This document shows positions 33,345-42,100 of a stretch of 45,384 bases of DNA, one piece after another. Made by a program: the position numbers and the translations under genes. The stretch lies in NCBI GenBank assembly GCA_902778995.1, contig CACYZW010000078.1, positions 1 through 45,384 on the forward strand, given 5' to 3'. The notes beneath the pieces are model-generated. The model saw nothing but the letters and a program-made list of their open reading frames with translations, made no database searches and was not told the DNA's origin. This stretch comes from an uncultured Eubacteriales bacterium (GTDB taxonomy: Bacteria > Bacillota > Clostridia > Christensenellales > Aristaeellaceae). Each line of letters starts with the position of its first letter. The stretch's first letter is position 1.

Positions 33345-33575
33345 ATGCAAACAGAAAGGAATCTGAAAATTTACGAGATGAGCGGATACCAGTACAAACC
33401 TACCCCCACCATCATGCTCAAGGGACAGTGGCTGGCAGACCTCGGCTTTGAAGCCGGGAACCGCATAAAGGTCTGCTGCGAGGAAGGCCAGATAACCATC
33501 AGACCCGTGGCAGAAGAAAAGCCCCAGAGACACGAGGACTCCAGGGCGGGAAAGAATCGCCGGATCAGAAAATAA
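33345..33575 (+). CDS. SymE-like small protein (type I toxin family / AbrB-fold)
   Basis: 76 residues from ATG 33345 after AAGGAAAGG. The sequence YQYKPTPTIMLKGQWLADLGFEAGNRIKV followed by EEGQITIRPV is the SymE pattern, related to the swapped-hairpin AbrB fold. In E. coli SymE is an SOS-induced protein controlled by an antisense RNA; in Clostridia elements its role is unclear. The basic tail (RAGKNRRIRK) could bind nucleic acid. I see no obvious antisense RNA promoter. It overlaps the end of the convergent gene by 11 bp. Confidence 0.75.
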   Translation: MQTERNLKIYEMSGYQYKPTPTIMLKGQWLADLGFEAGNRIKVCCEEGQITIRPVAEEKPQRHEDSRAGKNRRIRK

Positions 33576-34323
33576 TGGCGTTGTCGAGGAATTCGGTAAC
33601 CAGCTCCTCCAGCTTCTTCGTCTGGCTGTCAACGGTGCTGATAGCCTTGTCCAGTTCCTTGGCAGCCTCCGTCAGGTTAAGCTCGTCCACCTTCAGTTCG
33701 GCGAGGGCCGCCAGCTTGGGCTTCCGCTCCCTGACGAAAGTAATGAATGCTTCAGCAAGCTCCTCGTAACGATCTCCGGCGTAATTGCTCCTGGGCGCGG
33801 GAACCTCGTAAGGCTCCATCTCGCCCGCTTCGTTTTCATGGTCCAAGCAGGAAAGCTCAACGGTGGTATGCGCCTGTTTGAACCGTTCGTAAGGGCAGCC
33901 TTCACATCTGTTGGCGAGGGTCTTCGGCTGATCGCCGCCGGGGATGTAGTCGGGATTGGGAACGCGGCGCGGGCAACGCTTCACGCCTTTGCCGCTGGCT
34001 CTGGTAAGCAGGCAACGGCCATCCATCCGCTCTTCCTCCTGCCGGTCCAGTTCGTCCTGGGTGTAGGCCTTGTAGATGCGCTGCTGTTCTTCGGACGGAG
34101 TGTCCAGGTAAATATCGCGTCCCTGGGCGTCAGAGGTCTTGTTCTTGCAGGGAATCATGATGGCCTCGAAGGTGCGGCAGCCGAGCATGGCCTGACCGAC
34201 CTCCAGGCCGTTCAGCCGGGCGTACTCCTTGTCAGCGGGGTCCATGACCTCCATCGGGAAGAAATAATCGGGTTCGCCGGTGATGGGGTTGATACGGATG
34301 TTCTTAAAAAACTTCTTTGACAT
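33565..34323 (-). CDS. Unrecognised element protein with a cysteine cluster
   Basis: 252 residues from ATG 34323, chosen because AAAGGAG lies about 10 nt upstream; an ATG at 34344 sits within that ribosome site. It is soluble and charged. The middle has RCLLTRASGKGVKRCPRRVPNPDYIPGG...NRCEGCPYERFK...LSCLD, whose four to six Cys could bind zinc. The C-terminal 60 residues (LNLTEAAKELDKAISTVDSQTKKLEEL) form a helical, sigma- or coil-like segment. I recognise it as typical of phage/ICE accessory proteins in Clostridia but cannot name a family. Upstream is a hairpin (ATTTCGC/GCGAAAT at 34344-34360) partly covering its leader. Confidence 0.65.
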   Translation of the reverse strand: MSKKFFKNIRINPITGEPDYFFPMEVMDPADKEYARLNGLEVGQAMLGCRTFEAIMIPCKNKTSDAQGRDIYLDTPSEEQQRIYKAYTQDELDRQEEERMDGRCLLTRASGKGVKRCPRRVPNPDYIPGGDQPKTLANRCEGCPYERFKQAHTTVELSCLDHENEAGEMEPYEVPAPRSNYAGDRYEELAEAFITFVRERKPKLAALAELKVDELNLTEAAKELDKAISTVDSQTKKLEELVTEFLDNAIIF

Positions 34324-34391
34324 AGCTTGTCGTCTCCTTTGCATTTCGCTTTGCGAAATCCGCCAGAGCCGACATCCATCCGCCAGAGGGC

Positions 34392-34456
34392 AAAAAAGGA
34401 CGGCAGCACGAACCCACTATCCCTGTTGGGGGATTTGTGAGTTCCGCACTGCCGTC
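34392..34456 (-). terminator. Terminator of the leftward XRE unit
   Basis: Leftward, GACGGCAG (34456-34449) pairs with CTGCCGTC (34406-34399), with further GGAAC/GTTC pairing inside, and is followed by CTTTTTTG (34398 down). It separates the XRE unit from the cysteine-cluster gene. The word CTCTGGCGGAT recurs nearby (about 34360, 34378 and, as TTCTGGCGG, 34463). Confidence 0.75.
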
Positions 34457-34489
34457 GAGCGTTCTGGCGGATTCCTGCTCAGTATGTAG

Positions 34490-34642
34490 TTATGCTGCGC
34501 TGGGAAGGTTCTCGACGTTCAAAGTGCCGTCGGGATTTGCGGTGATGCGAGTGACGCAGCCTTTCCTCTCAATCACCACGGTTCTGCGGTCGGCGCTGAT
34601 GTCACACACGCGCTTCCCGGCTGAGTTGTGTACCTCCTCGAT
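34490..34642 (-). CDS. Small protein with an apparent ATC start
   Basis: An open frame of 50 codons reads (I/M)EEVHNSAGKRVCDISADR, then RTVVIERKGCVTRITANPDG, ending NLPSAA. It looks coding: even hydrophobic-polar alternation and no repeats. A perfect AAGGAGGTGA (34658-34649) sits 6 nt before ATC (34642), where a start codon is expected, and no ATG, GTG or TTG is available nearby in frame. It follows the XRE gene (stop 34685) and precedes a terminator, so it is the second gene of that unit. A base error at the start codon or a true non-canonical start are both possible. Confidence 0.45.
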   Translation of the reverse strand: MEEVHNSAGKRVCDISADRRTVVIERKGCVTRITANPDGTLNVENLPSAA

Positions 34643-34684
34643 AAAGCCTCACCTCCTTATGCGGTTAAGTTTTTCTCTATTTCC

Positions 34685-34906
34685 TTATACAAACGGTAAG
34701 TTGCCGTCAAAAAAAATAGAGTCAAACTCCGACAGGGTGAGATGCAGCACCCGCGAGAGGGTGAGCATTTCATCCGCTTTGAACTTGTTGACCGGGTTAC
34801 ACTCTTTGTGGTTCATCGCCTTCTCGGTGATACCCAGCTTTGCCGCCAGGTCTACCTGCCGGAGTCCGGCTTCGACCCGCTTGGCCTTGAGGAGCCTCAC
34901 ATTCAT
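34685..34906 (-). CDS. Short XRE-type helix-turn-helix regulator
   Basis: 73 residues from ATG 34906 after GGAGGTGA. The helix-turn-helix is KRVEAGLRQVDLAAKLGITEKAMNHKE, at residues 9-36, in the Cro/CI style. The protein is little more than one DNA-binding domain, so it probably dimerises. It is divergent from the second XRE gene and its promoter holds a copy of the shared operator word, so it is likely one arm of the element's maintenance/excision switch. Another copy of the word lies in its own 3' end (34692-34702). Confidence 0.82.
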   Translation of the reverse strand: MNVRLLKAKRVEAGLRQVDLAAKLGITEKAMNHKECNPVNKFKADEMLTLSRVLHLTLSEFDSIFFDGNLPFV

Positions 34907-34940
34907 GCCGCCTCACCTCCAATCGTTTAAGTTTCCTCTT

Positions 34941-34970
34941 ATTCTACATCACGAACGGTAAGTTTGTCAA
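34941..34970 (-). promoter_or_regulatory. Leftward promoter of the short XRE gene with operator
   Basis: Leftward TTGACA (34970-34965) and TAGAAT (34946-34941), spacer 18 nt. The spacer contains ACTTACCGTTCGT, the reverse of the operator word ACGAACGGTAAGT (34951-34963). Confidence 0.8.
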
Positions 34971-35051
34971 TAGTTCGCTACAGCTTTTCAGATGTAAACT
35001 TTCCATGAACTAACCAGATGTTTTATTTTTGTGGCGTTTTATGAAAAGCTA

Positions 35052-35090
35052 TTGACACGAACGGAAAGTTCTGCTATACTTTCGGTTAGT
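35052..35090 (+). promoter_or_regulatory. Rightward promoter of the XRE-ImmA unit with operator inverted repeat
   Basis: TTGACA (35052-35057) and TATACT (35075-35080) with a 17-nt spacer. The operator ACGAACGGAAAGT (35057-35069) fills the spacer, and an inverted half site ACTTTCGGTT (35078-35087) overlaps the -10 box. Binding there would block RNA polymerase. The resulting leader to 35407 is unusually long (about 320 nt). Confidence 0.82.
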
Positions 35091-35407
35091 CGGACAGAGA
35101 TCCTTCGACTCTTACAATTTAACAATTACTACAACCCCCAAGCAGAGAAATTTGCGTGCTACAGCACAGGGCAGAGTGGTGAGCTATAGAGCAAGTCAGT
35201 TGGCGCTGAAATACGAACACCAGAAGGGGCGGTCGTTCAACAGATGTCGACGCAGGCGGTGGACGCCGTAAGCCGGGATGCACATTGAGACAAAGAACCC
35301 TTATAAAAGAATCAAGTAAGCCATATACTGCAAAATGCCGAAATGCTGGAACCAAAAAGAGCCATGCAGAGCATATGCAAATCTTAATTAGAAACGAGGA
35401 GCAAACC

Positions 35408-35728
35408 ATGAATGAAACATTAGGAGGAAGGATCTCTGAACTGCTCGACAAGAACGGAATGACCCAAAGGGAGCTGGCCGATGCGGTCGGCGTTACTGAA
35501 GTCTCCATGTCCCGGTATATCAAGGGCGACAGAGTTCCAAAGGGACCCATCATCGCCAACATCGCGCTTGCGCTGCACACCACTACGGATTACCTACTCG
35601 GTCAGGAAGCCGATGAGGATTCCGAACTGGTGTACTACCGAACCCAACGCGCGATAGCACGGAATGCCAAGAACTGGAGCAGTAAGCAAAAGGCCGATCT
35701 GGTCAACGCTCTCTTTGAAACCAACTGA
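35408..35728 (+). CDS. XRE-family transcriptional regulator
   Basis: 106 residues from ATG 35408 (GAGGAG upstream); an upstream extension has no ribosome site. The N-terminal HTH is GGRISELLDKNGMTQRELADAVGVTEVSMSRYIKGDRVPKG (about 6-46), followed by DYLLG, the usual end of such domains, and a charged 40-residue tail that may dimerise or be the target of the downstream protease. Paired with an ImmA gene, it is expected to be the element's repressor, cleaved on DNA damage or quorum signals as ImmR is in ICEBs1. Confidence 0.88.
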   Translation: MNETLGGRISELLDKNGMTQRELADAVGVTEVSMSRYIKGDRVPKGPIIANIALALHTTTDYLLGQEADEDSELVYYRTQRAIARNAKNWSSKQKADLVNALFETN

Positions 35729-35748
35729 CTCCAGAAAGGATTCTGCTA

Positions 35749-36339
35749 ATGGCTCGACGAGGTAAATTCAGCGATGCCCGTTACGACGAAATCAAGAAGG
35801 AAATCCTCTTCATGTTTGAGGAGACCGACACCGACTCCACCCCCATCGACTGTTTCGAGATAGCCAGAAGGCTGCATTACGTCCTGCGCCCGTACTCCTC
35901 CCTGGATTGGGACGATTACCTTCAGGCGATGGATAAGAGCGACGAAGGCTACTCCACGGTCGAACAGGACCCCATCACCGGGATGAACCGCTATGTGATC
36001 TATTACAACGACATAGGTCACGGCATCAGGAACATCCGCTGGACGATTTTTCACGAAATCGGTCATTGCTACCTTGGGCATCACGACAACCCTCCTGGCA
36101 ACGAACAGCAAGAGGAAGACGAGGCGAACTTCTTCGCCAAATACGCCATGTGTCCGCCACCGCTGCTGCACGCAACAAAATGCTCGTGTCCCCAGGACGT
36201 GTACGAGAAATTTGAGGCTTCCGGCGAGTTCTCCGGGTACGCCTTCGAATACTTCCAGACCTGGCTCTACCACGGGCCCCGCGAATACCAGCCGTTTGAG
36301 ATACAGCTTTTACAGCTGTTCCATCTCCTGGCCGCATAA
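35749..36339 (+). CDS. ImmA/IrrE-family metallopeptidase
   Basis: 196 residues, 20 nt after the XRE gene and with AAAGGA upstream. The zinc motif HEIGHCYLGH begins at about residue 102, with a downstream acidic EEDEANFFAKYAMCP that supplies the third ligand. ImmA cleaves the partner XRE repressor to release element genes. The C-terminal 50 residues (EKFEASGEFSGYAFEYFQ) are family-like. The unit ends at a strong hairpin. Confidence 0.9.
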   Translation: MARRGKFSDARYDEIKKEILFMFEETDTDSTPIDCFEIARRLHYVLRPYSSLDWDDYLQAMDKSDEGYSTVEQDPITGMNRYVIYYNDIGHGIRNIRWTIFHEIGHCYLGHHDNPPGNEQQEEDEANFFAKYAMCPPPLLHATKCSCPQDVYEKFEASGEFSGYAFEYFQTWLYHGPREYQPFEIQLLQLFHLLAA

Positions 36340-36345
36340 ACACCG

Positions 36346-36398
36346 AAGGACTTATGGTGAGTCCCTTGGCAACAAGACCGGCTCGCCATAAGTCCTTT
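36346..36398 (+). terminator. Terminator of the XRE-ImmA unit
   Basis: AAGGACTTATGGTGAG (36346-36361) pairs with CTCGCCATAAGTCCTT (36382-36397), one G-U, with a 20-nt loop and a short T-run. Confidence 0.85.
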
Positions 36399-36417
36399 CT
36401 GTCTCTAAAGGCGAAAA

Positions 36418-36488
36418 ACACAATATATTGTGTTTTATAGAAATTATAAGCACAATATATTGATTTTTCCGAATTGATGTGATATACT
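36418..36488 (+). promoter_or_regulatory. NrdR-controlled promoter: two NrdR boxes plus -35/-10
   Basis: ACACAATATATTGTGT (36418-36433) is a perfect match to the NrdR-box consensus (acaCwAtATaTwGtgt) and extends to a 22-bp palindrome. A second box, GCACAATATATTGATT (36450-36465), has its centre 32 bp downstream, the usual spacing for cooperative NrdR binding. The -35 TTGATT (36460-36465) overlaps box 2 and the -10 TATACT is at 36483-36488 (17-nt spacer). This is the control region of a ribonucleotide reductase gene. Confidence 0.88.
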
Positions 36489-36566
36489 CGCCAGTGCTAA
36501 TGGTAAGAAAAACTGGTGTTCAGTATATATAAAACCAACCTGATATGAAAGGGGGTGGGAAGACCT

Positions 36567-37007
36567 ATGTACAGCGTGGTAAAACGAGATGGGAGGATAA
36601 TAGAATTTAATATAGAAAAGATCAGCGAAGCCATACGGAAAGCGTTCGCCGCCGTTGAACCCGTACTTGAAGAAATAGACGCGATGGTAGAGGAGGCCGT
36701 CGACAACTTCGGACGGGTCATGTATAGCCTCGCGCACTCGCTGGCACATTGGGTACTCCACGCATATTATAATTTTAGGAGCCGGATCAGACAAGCTATC
36801 ACCTTTGACCCGCGCAGCACCGTCCGGCTGGCGACTGTAGTCCTTATTCGGGTCAAACTTCTCACCGTGACCTTCCTGGAGCACGTTCATGTGTACCGGG
36901 CAGCCCGGCTGCTCCGTACCCAGGACCGTGGGACCGGTGAAAACTCCGATAGTGATAATATTATAAATATAATACTTCGTAGATACATTTCGGTAGAATC
37001 ACTATAA
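36567..37007 (+). pseudogene. nrdD: 5' fragment of anaerobic ribonucleotide reductase (ATP-cone only), run into other DNA
   Basis: ATG 36567 follows GAAAGGGGG. The first 30 residues or so, MYSVVKRDGRIIEFNIEKIS then EAIRKAFAAVE, are the ATP-cone of class III reductase NrdD. After about residue 50 the frame no longer resembles any reductase and ends at 37007 (146 codons in all); full NrdD has about 700. Codons after about 36730 look antisense in character. It is therefore a remnant whose regulatory region survived. Alternatively it could be a deliberately short ATP-cone protein, as in NrdR, but the zinc finger of NrdR is missing. Confidence 0.7.
36722..36960 (-). pseudogene. Leftward reading-frame remnant, unrecognised
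   Basis: On the leftward strand an open frame without a good start reads TIGVFTGPTVLGTEQPGCPV, then HMNVLQEGHGEKFDPNKDY and SRQPDGAARVKGDSL. Its composition looks coding, and the opposite frame (the false end of the nrdD fragment) does not. I do not recognise the protein. It suggests that an unrelated gene fragment was joined here in inverse orientation. Confidence 0.35.
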
Positions 37008-37025
37008 ACAAAGGAGTTTACGCTC

Positions 37026-37190
37026 ATGACTATTGTCGAGTTTCGTAATGGCCTTACAGAGGCTCAGCAGAAGGACTTCAATCTGCTGATGAATATGATG
37101 AATGATGCTCACGCCGAGTTCGCGTCCAAGGCGTATGTGTACGGCGCAGTGAACGGCATAGCATTGCGGGAGCAGGTCTTGGCGCCTTGA
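37026..37190 (+). CDS. Small hypothetical protein
   Basis: 54 residues from ATG 37026, which is 9 nt after AAGGAG (37011-37016): MTIVEFRNGLTEAQQKDFNL and a helical middle rich in Met/Asn/Ala, ending REQVLAP. There is no signal or membrane segment and I do not recognise a family. It may be the cut end of a longer helical protein, but its ribosome site and the terminator 25 nt after it suggest an expressed small gene. Confidence 0.55.
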   Translation: MTIVEFRNGLTEAQQKDFNLLMNMMNDAHAEFASKAYVYGAVNGIALREQVLAP

Positions 37191-37215
37191 CCTCGCCCAG
37201 AGAATAGAACAGTAT

Positions 37216-37258
37216 GCCCCGGCTGCGGATGATGTGGAGTCCGTTGCCGGGGCTTTTT
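37216..37258 (+). terminator. Terminator between the small gene and vsr
   Basis: GCCCCGGC (37216-37223) pairs with GCCGGGGC (37246-37253) and is followed by TTTTT. It faces the end of the leftward defence operon. Confidence 0.88.
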
Positions 37259-37260
37259 GT

Positions 37261-37674
37261 TTAATTGAGTATTAATGATATTGTTCGGTCCATAACACCT
37301 TGGAAGTCTCTTAAGACCTCGCATTCCCAGATAACAATAACCCTCCACCCATTGGCTTGTAGTTCTTGTGTGTGTTTACGATCGTTTTCAACGTTCCTCT
37401 CAAATTTCGGAATCCAGTAATCTTGCCTTGATTTTGGTATGGTTGCTTTCTTGCATCCCTCATGACGATGCCAAAAACACCCATGAACAAAAACAACTGT
37501 TTTGTATTTTGGAAGAACGATGTCGGGTTTTCCAGGGAGCGTTTTCACATTTTTCCTATAACGGAAACCCCGTGAAAACAAGTATTTCCTGACCTTAATC
37601 TCTGTGGAAGTATCCGTCGCGCGAATGCGAGACATATTCCAACTACGCCTTTCTGGTGTAATGGTGTCGGCCAT
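37261..37674 (-). CDS. vsr: Very-short-patch mismatch repair endonuclease Vsr
   Basis: 137 residues. The family marks are RSWNMSRIRATDTSTEIKVRKYLFSRGFRYRKNV, GKPDIVLPKYKTVVFVHGCFWHRHEGCKKA (catalytic Asp near 47, zinc/metal His-Cys near 64-73) and the C-terminal WRVIVIWECEV. Vsr nicks T:G mismatches that arise when 5-methylcytosine deaminates in the site of its partner methyltransferase. It is the last gene of a five-gene leftward operon, 27 nt after the nuclease gene, so it protects the genome against the mutagenic side effect of the upstream Dcm-type enzyme. Confidence 0.95.
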   Translation of the reverse strand: MADTITPERRSWNMSRIRATDTSTEIKVRKYLFSRGFRYRKNVKTLPGKPDIVLPKYKTVVFVHGCFWHRHEGCKKATIPKSRQDYWIPKFERNVENDRKHTQELQANGWRVIVIWECEVLRDFQGVMDRTISLILN

Positions 37675-37701
37675 GATCTGCCGCCTTCCTCATGGTAATC
37701 A

Positions 37702-39138
37702 TTAATACAGTTTTAGAGCATCGATATCCATCTTTCGACCAGATAGATAGTATTCATAAGCAATTTCGGCAGGAAGCAAACGAACTTTAATGTCCCGCAA
37801 GCCCAAGCCAGAGAGCATATTCATAGAAACCTTTCCTTTGTCGATAATAGCTGTTCCTTCTGTAGGCATTAAGAAACAGTTTTCAACATTCAGAAAACAA
37901 TGATCTACTATGAAACGTTGATAGGCCAGTTGGTATAAATATTGCTTAGTTACTGATTCTATACCCGGTTGACCTTGCGGTGCCGATCCATATTCCAGTC
38001 GTGCATTATAATACTTGGCATCAAATATGATGAATCGATCACCTTTGATTGAGATCAAATCAGGAATAAGAGTATCCTTCGCTTCCTTTCCCGTTGCAGT
38101 CCATAGAGGCTTCTCTATTAAATCAATCAGCTTTACCCTTTTATCATATTCTGGTTTTAGAGGGATCGGCAGATGAAGTGCGCCAAGTGGAATACCTAAT
38201 TGATTGTCCATAATATCGGCGCAAACACCTTCCCAGACGAGGTTAAAGCTATTTGTTCCAAACAACGATAAGCAATCTGTATCATATAAGCTTCCGCTAT
38301 TGTCTATGTAGGCATATATGGTCTTTAACACCATTTGCTTACGAGTATTAAACTGAGTATTCAACTCCCGATCAATCTGGTATAAAATGTAGTCTTTATC
38401 ACCAAAATCCTCCAGTTTTTCATCGGACAGATCTACATCCGTGATTTCAAACAAATCCAGGAGTTCTGCGTCTCTCATTTCCTTTGATGCCTTGGTGAGG
38501 ATGCATTCATGCAGTCGCTTAAAATAATCAAAGTCATCAGTAACCCGCTTCTTTGTCTGAAGGTCAGTATAGTACGGCCTATTTGCTGAAAGCAGCGTAA
38601 ACGTCTCATTTATCGTTTTATCCCACAGGATTTCACCGGAACCATTGCTTTCAACAATATCTTCTGTATTGCTATAAACACCGTTTTCATAATAATCCTG
38701 TAACAAGAAAAGCATCACTGCAAGGAGATTAAAAGAACTGCTCTCGCTGCTGTCATTGAACATTCTGATAATCTGCTCTTTAGCGTTGTACTTCTCCAGC
38801 ACCTTTATGATCTGATGCAGTTCATCTTTCGGCGCATTGGCGCTTAATAAATATTTAGGATAACATTTTAGTACACGTCCTGCAATAACGATAACACCCA
38901 CAAAAGTAAAAACATAGAGGTACTCATCCTCATCTGCTTCTACATCTGCCACCTCAATATCCTCATCCAAGAGATCAGACATACTACGCTGTATTTCAGA
39001 TGCCCTTACTGCTTTCAAAACGCCATATTCTTTCAGCTTCCGAATAAGTGGTACTACGCGTTCACCAGGGCACTCAAGAATATGGCACAATTCGTTTTGT
39101 GTATATCTTTTTTGCTCTCTCAAAAATCTGGAAATCAT
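37702..39138 (-). CDS. McrC/LlaJI R2-like restriction nuclease subunit
   Basis: 478 residues. The N-terminal 60 residues form a winged-helix-like segment (KRYTQNELCHILECPGERVVPLIRKLKEYGV). The middle is helical, and a PD-(D/E)xK nuclease core lies in the C-terminal third: LIPDLISIKGDRFIIFDAKYY (Asp, Asp-x-Lys) then QLAYQRF. This is the arrangement of McrC-like partners in LlaJI systems, where the AAA subunit recognises DNA and translocates and this subunit cuts. It starts 14 nt after the mcrB-like stop. Strongly AT-rich codons contrast with the host. Confidence 0.85.
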   Translation of the reverse strand: MISRFLREQKRYTQNELCHILECPGERVVPLIRKLKEYGVLKAVRASEIQRSMSDLLDEDIEVADVEADEDEYLYVFTFVGVIVIAGRVLKCYPKYLLSANAPKDELHQIIKVLEKYNAKEQIIRMFNDSSESSSFNLLAVMLFLLQDYYENGVYSNTEDIVESNGSGEILWDKTINETFTLLSANRPYYTDLQTKKRVTDDFDYFKRLHECILTKASKEMRDAELLDLFEITDVDLSDEKLEDFGDKDYILYQIDRELNTQFNTRKQMVLKTIYAYIDNSGSLYDTDCLSLFGTNSFNLVWEGVCADIMDNQLGIPLGALHLPIPLKPEYDKRVKLIDLIEKPLWTATGKEAKDTLIPDLISIKGDRFIIFDAKYYNARLEYGSAPQGQPGIESVTKQYLYQLAYQRFIVDHCFLNVENCFLMPTEGTAIIDKGKVSMNMLSGLGLRDIKVRLLPAEIAYEYYLSGRKMDIDALKLY

Positions 39139-39152
39139 AAGAAGCGACTCCC

Positions 39153-42100
39153 TTATTCAGCTTTCCCTGTCACCGCCTGAAGGTTGATTTCGGCCTCTGT
39201 TTCAACCTGAATGTCGTGATTAAAAATCTCTATTCCCTTGGCATCAAACTCACGACATATCTCGGAGTACCGAGCATTGCTTTCAGCGCATCCTTCAAAC
39301 AGTTTTGCACGTTTTTGTTTAGCAGCATCTTCAAACAGGTACATGATTACCTTGTTTTTGAAAGTACGAATGAACTTAGAACGATTAATCTCATCCCCTA
39401 ACTGAGGAACAACGATTGCTCTGGAGATAAAATACGGCCCCAGTTGCTTGTCTTCATTGATTTTTTCCTTCGCAAGAAAGTGGTTTATAGCTTTGCGCAG
39501 TTTATTCCATTCCACTTTCTGAGATTCATCACCCGCGAGGAGGACATACTTGCCTCGTATTTCTGTATCGCTATCATCAATACCAAGGTAAGTAAAATCC
39601 CACCTCCGTTTAAAGGCTGTATCCATCGGAAATACGCCTTGATCCGCGCTATTCATGGTAGCCCATATAAACATATTGTCAGGAATACGAATCTTCGAAT
39701 AATTCTCAGGGTTTCCGCCCAGTTCTTTTACCAGATATTTCTTCATATCCTCTGTTGCCTGAATAGGATATTCGCTGACTCCGTTATCATCCCGATCAAG
39801 CAATTGAAAAATATCTCCGAATACCGCTGCAACATTCGCACGGTTGATTTCTTCGATAATAAGAAGAAATGGCCGTATTTCTTCCCCCTGGCTGTTTTTC
39901 AAAGCCTTTACATACATACGCATGAAGGGGCCGGGAACATACTCATACGTAATTGCATCATTCCCATTATGATCCTTGCACGGCACAGGTTTGTATGTAC
40001 CAACAAAATTTGCGTATGAGTAATCCGGGTGGAAGGTGACACGCTCATAGTCATCCTCATTATCAAGACCTAAGAGTTCCTTTGATTCCTGGCTTAAAGT
40101 GTAGCTCTTACCAGTACCCGGTGCGCCAAAGAGGATACGGTTTCTTTCAAAATCAGACTGTAAGCCGGTGTAGTATTTTATTGGCTTGGGCTGCAGATCG
40201 ATATCATCCGTCGTATCCATATTCTCCTCCAGGTTGTTACCCGTATTCTCGGAATAGTAGTATCTTTCATAAAGGAAAAGGAGGTTGTCACCATTTGTTA
40301 ACTGGTAGCATGATGTCAGTTTTCCTTCTGATTTTTCAGGCAATTTTTCATCAGAACCAAAAACAAATTTCCAAGTGGCCGGCCTCTGATGAGCCATTGG
40401 AGAAGATGCGTCATAGTAATAATCGCCAACGCTATCGGCCAAAGCGACAAGCCGCTCTCCATCCATAAGAACCAGAACAGTATTCTTATCACACCTAAAA
40501 AACCTTACTACTTCGCCAGCTTTTCGAGAAGCTGTTCTCTCATCCCCGGGATAGTACAGTTCTACAAGTTTATCCTGGACTTCCTTACGATCAATGCTTT
40601 CTCCTTTGACATATTCGGTAAGGTCGCCGAGTTCTGACCATCCAATACAGGCAGTTCCTCTTTTCGCCCATTCTGCGGCATAATTCCTGTTGCTATCTGA
40701 TGTTCCCAATCTTACAAATTGCCGAGGTTCACCATATCTCTCATAGAAAATATCAAACAGTTGCCTATAATACCATCCTCCATGATTTTGCACCAACGAA
40801 ATCTGACCGCTTCTCGCGTAATACCTATCACTCGGCTTGATTTTTAAAGCGCGTAAAACATGCAACTGCCAATCCGTTGAGTGGAAGCAGCTGAGTTTGT
40901 CATTACAAATTATGGAAAAGTATTTATGAACCCATCCAAGATTATAGAACTGATCTCCTAAAGCATCGTGAATCTTGGTGTCCAGTTTTTCATAGTCGTC
41001 AATGGTTGATAATGTAGCGTTTTGAATGATGCGAGCCCCGTTTACAAGGGCATCCCTAATGGTCTTACCAAGTTCCAACGCTTCATCTTCCGAAAGTTCC
41101 TGCGGCTTTTGTGGACTTCCAGTTGTCCACAAGCCGGTTTCCTTCTTCTGAAATAGCCCGAACTTATATGCTGATCCCCCCGCTATGCTGCCAAAATATG
41201 AGCGGCAGGCCTTATTCATCTCTATATAGCAGCACAAAGCCTTTGTGTTATCTCCTAAAGAATAGAAAAGCGCGGAAAGGAGAGAATCATCATCGAGCGC
41301 TTCCAGTTTTTCTGGTGAATATGCCGCTTTGAATTCTTCCATAGCGGCTTCAACCTCGCCAGAAGAGGTAGGAATTTCAAATCCTGCTTCAAGAACATAC
41401 TCTTGCAGCATTTCGGCAGCTTTTTTATATATGTCTTCCTCCTGCTCCAAGTCCTCTTCATAGCTTCCTTGAATCGGAGCCTCGTGCATTTCTGAACCCA
41501 ATGCTGCCAAAACTTCCGCTGGCAGATTTCCGGCATCATAGTATTTACCCCAGCTGTTTTGAGCTATAATATCCCGAACATCATCCTCGACAACAGCACC
41601 ATATAAATGGTCAAATGCATCGAAATGAACGTCTATATTCCCTATGGCCTTTATGCATTCATAAACAACACTATAATTAGATTGAGATACCATCAAGCCA
41701 AAGCGAGAATCCCGAACGAAAAGGCCTGTCTTTTCGACAATATGAAAGTTGCGTTTGAAATTCGTCAAAACGTCTGAGTAGGATTGAGGAAGCGAAAAAT
41801 CAGGAGCAGTATATTCATCGTAAACTGCCGCTATCATTTTTAGCGCAGGGTTGTATTCTTGATTCAGACGATCATCGTTGAACATACAGAGCAACGTAGG
41901 ATAGGACAGCGCAATAGTGCTGAGAGAGAGTTTTTTTATTTCAACAAGAGCTTCTACCGTCCTACAAATAAGGCGCAGTGGATTCAATCTGATGTCATTA
42001 TTAAGTTCTCTTAAAGTATCGGTTTTTACATTCCCCTGCACTGAAACAGATCCCGAATCAGAAATAACTGCGCCCATTCCATTAGGGTATTGAAACAGTG

